This document shows positions 57,953 through 64,000 of a DNA stretch of 64,000 bases, one piece after another. The number at the start of each line of letters is the position of its first letter. Position 1 is the first letter of the stretch. Origin of the DNA: Thiocystis minor (GTDB taxonomy: Bacteria > Pseudomonadota > Gammaproteobacteria > Chromatiales > Chromatiaceae). The notes under the pieces are model-generated. The model was not told where the DNA came from and searched no databases. It worked only from the letters and a program-made list of their open reading frames with translations. A program made the translations under genes and the position numbers. The DNA lies in NCBI RefSeq assembly GCF_016653465.1, contig NZ_NHSQ01000157.1, forward strand, positions 46,409 to 110,408, in the 5' to 3' direction.

Positions 57953-58084
57953 GAGCCGCAAAGGCGCAAAGGACGCTAAGAAAACAATGGCTTGCAATAC
58001 ACACTACAGTCACCCCTTCGGTGAATGCAGTCATCGAGGCAAGACAATGAGATATTTAGTGTTCTTTGCGTTCTTTGCGGTTCG
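57953..58084. repeat. MITE-like element with 28-bp inverted ends
   Basis: GAGCCGCAAAGGCGCAAAGG (from 57953, continuing ACGCTAAGA) is an imperfect reverse complement of the right arm (58056-58084), whose complement reads GAACCGCAAAGAACGCAAAG then AACACTAA. Each arm itself has two CGCAAAG units. There is no reading frame inside. It interrupts the otherwise close spacing of lpxA and lpxB, and may fold in the operon mRNA. Confidence 0.65.
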
Positions 58085-58111
58085 ACTGCGCTTTTTAGGT
58101 GAACGGACCCG

Positions 58112-59281
58112 ATGAAAACGACAGGATCTGCATTGACGGTAGGGATCGTGGCCAACGAGCCCTCCGGCGATCTGCTCGGGGCCGCGCTCGTTCGAGAGCT
58201 TCGCGAGTTGATCCCCGATGCCCGCTTTGTCGGCGTGGCCGGGCCACGGATGCAGGAGGCCGGCTGCGAGACCCTGTTTGCGATGGAGCGTCTGTCGGTG
58301 ATGGGGTTGACGGAGGTGCTCGGACATCTGCGCGAACTGCTCGGGTTGCGGGCCGATCTGAGGCGCTATTTTCTCGCCCATCGGCCGGCGGTCTTCATCG
58401 GCGTCGACGCGCCGGATTTCAATCTGGGCCTGGAGCGACGCTTGCGCGAGGCGGGCATCAAGACCGTGCATCTCGTCAGCCCGACCGTCTGGGCCTGGCG
58501 TCCCGGCCGGGTCAAGGGGATTCGTCGCGCGGTCGATCTGATGCTCAGCGTCTTTCCCTTCGAGGAGACCTTCCTGAGACAGCATGGCGTGCCGGCGACC
58601 TATGTCGGGCACCCACTGGCCGACGAGATCCCGCTGAAGGTCGATCGGGACGCCGCGCGCGCCCGGCTTGGACTCCCGCCGAACTCCCCGGTCATTGCGC
58701 TCCTGCCCGGCAGTCGCGTGGGCGAGATGCAGCGTCTGGCGGCGCCTTTCATCGACGCGGCCCGCTTGTGCCTGACCGCGCGACCGGATCTGCGCTTCGT
58801 GGTCCCTTTGGTCACTGCCAGTCTGCGGGCGCGGTTCGAGGCCGAACTGGCGCGGCGGGCGCCCGGACTTCCGGTTATCCTGATGGATGGACGCAGCCGC
58901 GACGCCATCGCCGCCGCCGATTGCGTTCTCACCGCCTCGGGGACGGCAACCCTGGAGACGCTGCTGCTCAAACGGCCGATGGTAGTTGCCTATCGCATCC
59001 ATCCGCTCACCTATCGCCTGGTCAAGCAATTCGATCTGATCAAGGTGCCGTATATCGCGATGGCCAATCTGCTGGCGGGGCGCGCGCTGGCGCCGGAGTT
59101 CATTCAAGATCGCTGCCGCGCCGAACTGCTGGCGCCCGCGTTGCTGGATTTTCTCGACGATCCCGAGCGCGTGGCCGGGATCCAGGACGACTATGGACGC
59201 ATCCATCGCGAATTGCGCCGCCAGGCAGCCCGTGAGGCAGCCCGCGCCATCCTTTGGCTCATCGGACAGCAGACAGCATGA
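58112..59281 (+). CDS. lpxB: Lipid-A-disaccharide synthase
   Basis: LpxB is the GT19 glycosyltransferase that joins UDP-diacylglucosamine and lipid X. The product has 389 residues: [20 protein letters not shown] (ANEPSGD where AGEASGD is usual), [65 protein letters not shown] and [20 protein letters not shown]. Its ATG follows the repeat element. The stop overlaps rnhB (ATGA). Confidence 0.95.
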   Translation: MKTTGSALTVGIVANEPSGDLLGAALVRELRELIPDARFVGVAGPRMQEAGCETLFAMERLSVMGLTEVLGHLRELLGLRADLRRYFLAHRPAVFIGVDAPDFNLGLERRLREAGIKTVHLVSPTVWAWRPGRVKGIRRAVDLMLSVFPFEETFLRQHGVPATYVGHPLADEIPLKVDRDAARARLGLPPNSPVIALLPGSRVGEMQRLAAPFIDAARLCLTARPDLRFVVPLVTASLRARFEAELARRAPGLPVILMDGRSRDAIAAADCVLTASGTATLETLLLKRPMVVAYRIHPLTYRLVKQFDLIKVPYIAMANLLAGRALAPEFIQDRCRAELLAPALLDFLDDPERVAGIQDDYGRIHRELRRQAAREAARAILWLIGQQTA

Positions 59282-59859
59282 GCGAATCGGTCATCCTGGT
59301 CGCGGGGGTCGACGAGGCGGGACGCGGTCCACTGGCGGGACCGGTCAGCGCCGCCGCCGTGATCCTGGATCCCGCACGCCCGATCGTCGGGATCAACGAT
59401 TCGAAAAAACTCAGCGCGTCGCGGCGCGCCATCCTGGATCGGGAGATTCGCGAGCGCTCGCTCGCTTGGGCGGTTGCCTGGGCGACGGTCGAGGAAATCG
59501 ACCGGATCAATATCCTTCAGGCCTCGCTGCTTGCCATGCAGCGTGCGGTGGCCGCGCTCGCGATCCAGCCCCAACGCATTTTAGTGGATGGCAATCGTTG
59601 TCCTGAGTTTGGCCTTGAAGCGCAAGCCATCATTGGCGGCGACGGTCTGATTCCAGCCATCGGCGCGGCCTCCATTCTCGCGAAGGTCGCACGCGATCGC
59701 TTGATGGAGCACATGGACCTGGATTTTCCAGGCTATGGTTTCGCGCTTCACAAAGGCTACCCCACCCGAGTCCATCTCGCGGCCTTGCGGACGCTTGGGG
59801 TCTGTCCTCATCATCGCCGCAGCTTCGGGCCAGTACGGACCTTGATCGAGTCCAATTAA
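59278..59859 (+). CDS. rnhB: Ribonuclease HII
   Basis: RNase HII cuts RNA in RNA-DNA hybrids and starts removal of misincorporated ribonucleotides. The product has 193 residues with the [20 protein letters not shown] motif (Asp, Glu, Arg, Gly), [29 protein letters not shown] and [19 protein letters not shown] 59278 overlaps lpxB, and the longer frame from 59254 is not needed. In many gammaproteobacteria dnaE follows rnhB; here it does not. Confidence 0.96.
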   Translation: MSESVILVAGVDEAGRGPLAGPVSAAAVILDPARPIVGINDSKKLSASRRAILDREIRERSLAWAVAWATVEEIDRINILQASLLAMQRAVAALAIQPQRILVDGNRCPEFGLEAQAIIGGDGLIPAIGAASILAKVARDRLMEHMDLDFPGYGFALHKGYPTRVHLAALRTLGVCPHHRRSFGPVRTLIESN

Positions 59860-60170
59860 ACGGCTTTCCCGCATGAAAGCGTTTTCTGCGGAGCGACTTG
59901 GTCGCCTGTTGGATCAATGGTTACGGGCACCGATGAAATATGCAAACGTTACGCGTCTTGCTGCCCAGATTCGTCAAGCGTAGCATTCGTCAGCTATCGA
60001 TCGAATCTGCTGGTTTGTTCATGGTGTTGAGAAACCCGGACAGGCTATGTTTTAAAGCGTGAAATGATCGATGTCGGAACATTTGTCGCGGACTCCTCCA
60101 AACCGATGGCTGACGCCATCCTTGATTGGGGGATTGCGCACGTTGAGTTGTGTTGTGTCAGCGGAGGGAA
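59860..60170. other. Intergenic region after rnhB
   Basis: About 310 bases with no gene, no clear terminator and no recognised RNA. It ends the rpsB-rnhB cluster and must hold the promoter for the cytochrome c lipoprotein gene, but no strong -35/-10 pair was seen. Confidence 0.4.
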
Positions 60171-60554
60171 ATGAGAGTGAAAAAAATCGTAAAGTCCGCC
60201 ATTCTTGGCTTACCTGTGGCGCTGCTCCTGGCTGGCTGTGGCAAATATGCATCAGTTAGCTATGAGAAGGAGATTAAGCCGATCATCGATAAACATTGCG
60301 TCGAATGTCACCTGAATGGCGGACAGGGGCATGTTGCCAGCGGTTTTTTGATAGAGTCCTACGATTCGCTGATGAAAGGCACGAAATTCGGCCCCGTGGT
60401 GGTCGCGGGCGATCCGCTCTCCAGCAGCCTCTATCGTCTCGTCGCTGGAGAGGTGGATAAATCGATCCAGATGCCGCATGGCAAGGATCCCATCAGTGAC
60501 AAGGAGATCGAGACGATTGAGCGATGGATCGCGCAAGGCGCCAAGAATAACTGA
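60171..60554 (+). CDS. Cytochrome c-like lipoprotein
   Basis: The product has 127 residues. The N-terminal lipoprotein signal ends in a lipobox (LLLAGC, Cys at about residue 23), so it is probably lipid-anchored in the periplasm. One haem c motif CVECH follows at about 42-46 (DKHCVECHLNGGQGHVASG), and a later Met (IQMPHGKDPISDKEIETIER, ending WIAQGA) can be the sixth ligand. The DK.C..CH...G...G and final ..I..WI..GA pattern is like class I or planctomycete-type cytochrome c domains. ATG 60171 and GTG 60177 both follow GGAGGG. Partner unknown. Confidence 0.83.
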   Translation: MRVKKIVKSAILGLPVALLLAGCGKYASVSYEKEIKPIIDKHCVECHLNGGQGHVASGFLIESYDSLMKGTKFGPVVVAGDPLSSSLYRLVAGEVDKSIQMPHGKDPISDKEIETIERWIAQGAKNN

Positions 60555-60565
60555 TTGGCCGATTC

Positions 60566-60597
60566 GCGCCTGGTGTCGGGTTCATTCGGCCAGGCGC
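60566..60597 (+). terminator. Hairpin after the cytochrome c gene
   Basis: GCGCCTGG (60566-60573) and CCAGGCGC (60590-60597) form a perfect 8-bp stem 11 bases past the stop codon. The loop is 16 bases and no T-tract follows, so termination is uncertain. Confidence 0.35.
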
Positions 60598-60797
60598 CAT
60601 GCATCCTCTGCGTACTTGAGTCAAGTGCCGCCATGGCATGACCGCATCCTTGCGCGGGGCTTGACTCGATGACCGGATCGCTCGCACGGCGTCCGCTCTC
60701 GCGAACATGACCCATCTCCGGATTCTCCTGTCTATTCGAAGCCTTGGGCTCGGGCATGAATGTTCCCGGAAACCGCCCAAGACCGGGAAGATTATCC

Positions 60798-62732
60798 ATG
60801 CACCACCCGGAACACCACGGCACGACAGAGGCGGAACTCGATCCAAGTGTCCAGGATACCGGCAAACAGATTGCCGCCATCCTGGAGGATGGTGGAATCG
60901 TTACCCATGAGCAGTTGACTCATGCCCGTCGTGTTCTCGGCAAGCTCAGGGACGATCATTCCCTGACGCAGGTACTGCAGGAGTTGGGGTATCTCGATGC
61001 CCGGCAACTGCGGCAGTCTCTGCGCGAGAATCGCCAGATTGTCCCTTTGGGCAACCTGCTGGTGGAATTGGGGTATCTCAAACCGCTTGAGCTCAGGGCG
61101 GCACTCGACGCGCAGCAGGATCCGGAATTTCAGGGGAAGCGGCTGGGCGAAATTCTGCTTGAAAAACGCCTCATCCAGGAACATCAACTGATCGAGGTAC
61201 TGGCGGACCAACTGGGTTTTCTGCATGAGGAGCCCAGTTTTACCGACATCGATCACGATCTGCTGTACCAGGTCACTCCCGATTGGTGCCGACGTTTCCA
61301 GGCGGTTCCCATGCGCCGGAAGGACGAGACGGTACAGGTCGCCTTTCGCAATCCATTGGACTCCTTCGCCAGACAGGCGGCGGAGGGCGCCTTTGGCGAG
61401 GTTGTCGCGGTCATCAGTACCCGTCGCGCGGTCGAGGAGACCAGCGCCGCCTACGAGAACAGCCGCCAGCATAAGCGGCAGCGTCCGGCGGAGGCGAACG
61501 AGGCCGATGCCGCCAGCGTGGTCGATCGGCTGATCGTGGACGCGTTGGAGTTGGGCGCCAGCGATATCCATCTCGAACCCATGCGCCAGCAGTTGCGCGT
61601 GCGCCTGCGTCACGACGGCATCCTCATGTTGCACAAGGAACTGGATCGGGCGATTGCGCCGATTATCAGCAGTCGTCTGAAGGTTCTTTGCAAGGCCGAT
61701 ATCGCCGAGAAGCGTCGCCATCAGGGCGGCGGTTTTCGTTTCGACGATCCCCAGAGCGGTCGCCGCAGCGACGTGCGTGCCTCCTTTTATGCCACCATCT
61801 TCGGCGAAAAAATCGTGCTGCGGTTGCTCAGCCGTAAGGCGGAGTTGCTGGACATCAAGGAGGTCGGTCTGGCACCGCGCATGTTGGAGCGCTTCATCGA
61901 CGATGCGCTGGAGGTTCCCAGCGGCGTCATCCTGATCACCGGCCCCACGGGTTCCGGCAAGACCACGACGCTCTATGGCTGCGTCAACTATCTCAACGAC
62001 ATGGAGCGCAGCATCATCACCGCCGAGGATCCGGTGGAATATGTCATCGACGGCATTGCCCAGTGCAATCTGAACCCCAAGATCAATCTCACCTTCGAGG
62101 AAACCCTGCGGCATATGGTCCGCCAGGATCCGGACGTGATCGTACTGGGCGAGATCCGCGATCAGTTTTCGGCGGAATCGGCCATTCAGGCGGCCCTGAC
62201 GGGGCACAAGGTGTTGACCACCTTCCATACCGAGGACAGCATCGGCGGTCTGTTGCGACTGATGAACATGCAGATCGAGACCTTTCTGATCTCCTCCACC
62301 GTGGTCTCGGTGCTGGCCCAGCGCCTGTTGCGTCATGTCTGCGAACATTGCGCCGAGCCCTATCGTCCGAATGCCAACGAATTGCATCGGCTGGGCTGTC
62401 AGCAGAGCGACTTGGCCGGCGCCAATTTTCGGCAAGGACGCGGCTGTCGCGAATGCCACTACACAGGCTATGCCGGGCGGGTCGGCGTGTTCGAACTGCT
62501 GGTGCTGAACGAAATGGTCAAGGACGCCATTCTCAACAAGCGAACCTCATCGGAGATCCGGCGGATCAGCATCGAGACCTCGGGGCTGATTACGCTTTTG
62601 GAGGATGGCCTGGCCAAGGCCGCCGCGGGTGCGACGAGTCTGCATGAAGTGCTGCGTCATCTACCGCGGTTGGGACGGCCGCGACCGCTGCGTGAAATCC
62701 TGCGCTTGGTCGGCGAGACGCCGGTGCGATGA
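60798..62732 (+). CDS. GspE/PilB-family ATPase with tandem MshEN-like repeats
   Basis: The product has 644 residues. Three N-terminal repeats (about 55-78, 83-106 and 115-138) follow the MshEN pattern LG..L...G.L....L...L..Q, a c-di-GMP-binding motif in MshE and some PilB proteins; then comes the GspE N2 domain. The ATPase core has Walker A (GPTGSGKTTTLY), Asp box (TAEDPVEYV), Walker B (VIVLGEIRD), His box (VLTTFHTEDS) and the tetracysteine zinc site (CEHC...CREC). It should power pilus or type II secretion assembly. No pilus genes are adjacent, so its machine is unknown. ATG 60798 follows CGGGAAG; the frame is open back to 60744. Confidence 0.88.
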   Translation: MHHPEHHGTTEAELDPSVQDTGKQIAAILEDGGIVTHEQLTHARRVLGKLRDDHSLTQVLQELGYLDARQLRQSLRENRQIVPLGNLLVELGYLKPLELRAALDAQQDPEFQGKRLGEILLEKRLIQEHQLIEVLADQLGFLHEEPSFTDIDHDLLYQVTPDWCRRFQAVPMRRKDETVQVAFRNPLDSFARQAAEGAFGEVVAVISTRRAVEETSAAYENSRQHKRQRPAEANEADAASVVDRLIVDALELGASDIHLEPMRQQLRVRLRHDGILMLHKELDRAIAPIISSRLKVLCKADIAEKRRHQGGGFRFDDPQSGRRSDVRASFYATIFGEKIVLRLLSRKAELLDIKEVGLAPRMLERFIDDALEVPSGVILITGPTGSGKTTTLYGCVNYLNDMERSIITAEDPVEYVIDGIAQCNLNPKINLTFEETLRHMVRQDPDVIVLGEIRDQFSAESAIQAALTGHKVLTTFHTEDSIGGLLRLMNMQIETFLISSTVVSVLAQRLLRHVCEHCAEPYRPNANELHRLGCQQSDLAGANFRQGRGCRECHYTGYAGRVGVFELLVLNEMVKDAILNKRTSSEIRRISIETSGLITLLEDGLAKAAAGATSLHEVLRHLPRLGRPRPLREILRLVGETPVR

Positions 62733-62784
62733 TGCGAGGCTCGATTCGTCTCCCTGCCACACGCCCGGCTGACACGAGGTACCC

Positions 62785-63633
62785 GTGAGCGAGAAGTCAC
62801 TCAAGGATCTGATCGAGGAACGTTTCGAGACCGACAGTCTGCAACTGCCGGTGTTCAATCCGGTCGCGCTGGAACTGCAAAAACTCAATCAATCCGACAC
62901 CGTTTCCATGAACCAGATCGCGAACCTGATCATTAAAGATCAGTCGCTGGTCAGCCATCTGCTACGTCTCGCGAATTCCTCCTTTTATGGCGGGCTGAAA
63001 CAGGTGGAGACAGTCAGCGCGGCCGTGGTGCGGTTGGGGACGAATCGGGTCACCAGTCTGGCGATGCTGGCGTCTCTGTTACTGGTGAGCAAGGCGCACG
63101 TCAAGGCCGTCAGCGCCTGTCTGCCGGCACTCTGGAGTCGCACCTTCGTCTGCGCCACCGGCGGACGCTGGCTGGCAGAGCAGATGGGGTACAAGTCTCT
63201 GGCCGAGGAAGCGTTTCTGGCCGGGCTGCTGCACGATATCGGCGAGCTGTTTTTGCTCAAGGTACTGGAACGCCTGGCGGCGGATCGCAGCCATCCATTG
63301 CCGCTCACGGAGTCGCTGGTGAGCGAGATTCTGGGGGCCATGCACCAGGAGATGGGCTATCGGCTGATGGTCAAATGGGAGCTGCCGAATCGCTACGCAC
63401 GAATCGCTCGCGATCATCATGCGCAGGAGTTCGACGAAAACGACGCACTCCTGGTCATCACCCGTTTGCTGGATCTCGTCTGTCACAAGCTCGGCATCGG
63501 TCAGGCGGCCGATCCCGACATCGTGCTGGCGGCCACTCCGGAGGCCCAGGCATTGGGCCTCAAGGAGATCAAGCTGGCTCAGTTGGAGATCCTGCTGGAG
63601 GACGCGATCGCCGAGGCGAACGGGCTCTTTTGA
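62785..63633 (+). CDS. HDOD-domain protein
   Basis: The product has 282 residues, mostly one HDOD domain (about 18-215): LPVFNPVALELQKL, IANLIIKDQSLVSHLLRLAN, SSFYGGLKQVETVSAAVVRL, FLAGLLHDIGELFLLKVLE. HDOD is an HD-like domain that usually lacks nuclease activity and serves in signalling or motility control. Here an HD pair survives in LLHDIGE. GTG 62785 with GAGGT is the start; 52 bases after the GspE-like gene, so the two are probably co-transcribed. Confidence 0.85.
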   Translation: MSEKSLKDLIEERFETDSLQLPVFNPVALELQKLNQSDTVSMNQIANLIIKDQSLVSHLLRLANSSFYGGLKQVETVSAAVVRLGTNRVTSLAMLASLLLVSKAHVKAVSACLPALWSRTFVCATGGRWLAEQMGYKSLAEEAFLAGLLHDIGELFLLKVLERLAADRSHPLPLTESLVSEILGAMHQEMGYRLMVKWELPNRYARIARDHHAQEFDENDALLVITRLLDLVCHKLGIGQAADPDIVLAATPEAQALGLKEIKLAQLEILLEDAIAEANGLF

Positions 63634-63672
63634 GGCACGGAGCGTGGCGGATCTTTCCAACGTAACATTCCG

Positions 63673-63687
63673 CCGGCGAGTCGCCGG
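63673..63687. terminator. Short palindrome between convergent genes
   Basis: CCGGCGA-G-TCGCCGG lies between the HDOD stop (63633) and the esterase fragment stop (63693). It could act in both directions, but there is no T-tract and the one-base loop is too tight without breaking stem pairs. Confidence 0.3.
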
Positions 63688-63692
63688 ATCAT

Positions 63693-63881
63693 TCAGACAT
63701 ACAAAGGCGCCATCCGCCGCCAGTGATGCCCCTGATGGGCGCGCCCATCCCATTCGTGCAGGGTGTGCCAAACGCCCTTGTCCCACAGCAGACGGCTGAG
63801 ATAGCGGTTATTGTCGAGGAAGGGGTCTTGATTGCCGATCACGAGCACGATGTCCAGCCGCCGTAGCGCCGCCCAGCAATT
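63693..63881 (-). pseudogene. 3' fragment of an esterase-like gene
   Basis: On the minus strand the frame reads NCWAALRRLDIVLVIGNQDP, then FLDNNRYLSRLLWDKGVWHT, LHEWDGRAHQGHHWRRM and ends APLYV. The pattern VIG..DPFL.NN..L...L..KG..H....WDGRAH....WR.M resembles the C-terminus of alpha/beta-hydrolase esterases related to COG4947-type proteins, with the catalytic His in RAH. Upstream the frame meets a TAG at 63882 and unlike sequence, so the gene appears to be cut. Confidence 0.55.
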
Positions 63882-64000
63882 CTAAATTTGCCCCCGCTTC
63901 CCGCCCGCGCGGCGTGCGGGTGGTGGCCGCGCTGGCTCAAGTGCCTCCAGCATGAAATCGAACAGGTGCTCCCAGGAATCGAAGGGCAGGTACTGGGTCA
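63882..64000 (-). CDS. C-terminal fragment of an unidentified, probably transposase, protein
   Basis: The minus strand reads TQYLPFDSWEHLFDFMLEAL, then EPARPPPARRAGGKRGQI and a stop. The W..LF.FMLE.LEP phrase with a basic tail recalls the ends of some DDE transposases, but the fragment is too short to name a family. It runs off the window and abuts the esterase remnant, as an insertion would. Confidence 0.35.
   Translation of the reverse strand, partial: TQYLPFDSWEHLFDFMLEALEPARPPPARRAGGKRGQI

Noticed and set aside
60792..62459. 555-residue minus-strand open frame opposite the GspE-like ATPase
   Set aside because: Antisense shadow; the plus-strand protein has all Walker motifs and the minus frame has none.

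Overview
This 64 kb window is GC-rich chromosomal DNA from a gammaproteobacterium, most likely a purple sulfur bacterium of the Chromatiaceae (Allochromatium/Thiocystis-like). This placement rests on a Gly/Tyr-rich exported protein resembling sulfur globule proteins, a cytochrome bc1 operon, a membrane pyrophosphatase, the CmoA/CmoB tRNA-modification pair, SspA/SspB, and the Pseudomonas-like order of the rpsB-to-lpxB cluster. No rRNA, tRNA or CRISPR array was found.

Region 1 (1-9.5 kb) is the most fluid part. It holds the start of a cytochrome b561 gene, a CorA transporter, and two paralogous small exported proteins whose 3' flanks are also duplicated. It also holds a membrane-anchored HEAT-like protein, a decayed copy of the corA 3' end, GTAG-type palindromic repeats, an acyltransferase, AmpG and the sulfur-globule-like gene. 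About 1 kb (2166-3243) and 0.5 kb (4639-5177) carry no convincing gene.

Region 2 (9.5-31.8 kb) is rich in phosphate metabolism: hppA, ppk and ppx. An IS200/IS605-type element sits between cmoA and ppk. Its tnpB has lost its centre, and its end now appears to provide the ribosome binding site and start codon for cmoA. Then follow a MscK/MscM-type channel, argA overlapping a pilR-like regulator, an OmpA-domain protein, an RMD1-family protein, an ABM-fold protein and a Nif3-like protein.

Region 3 (31.9-44.9 kb) has petABC with a strong terminator, sspA-sspB, and a minus-strand operon. That operon combines a membrane-tethered ParA-like protein lacking its Walker A lysine, a SPOR-domain protein, an intact MinD/FlhG-like ATPase and a DUF3301 protein. 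After it come a frameshifted NADP-binding oxidoreductase gene, a secreted hypothetical, glnD and map.

Region 4 (44.9-59.9 kb) is the classic essential cluster rpsB-tsf-pyrH-frr-uppS-cdsA-dxr-rseP-bamA-skp-lpxD-fabZ-lpxA-(repeat)-lpxB-rnhB. It covers translation, isoprenoid and phospholipid precursors, outer-membrane assembly and lipid A. Several genes start with TTG or GTG. Region 5 (60.1-64 kb) has a lipoprotein cytochrome c, a GspE/PilB-like ATPase with three MshEN-like repeats, an HDOD protein, and the 3' end of an esterase gene that appears cut by a transposase-like fragment at the window edge.
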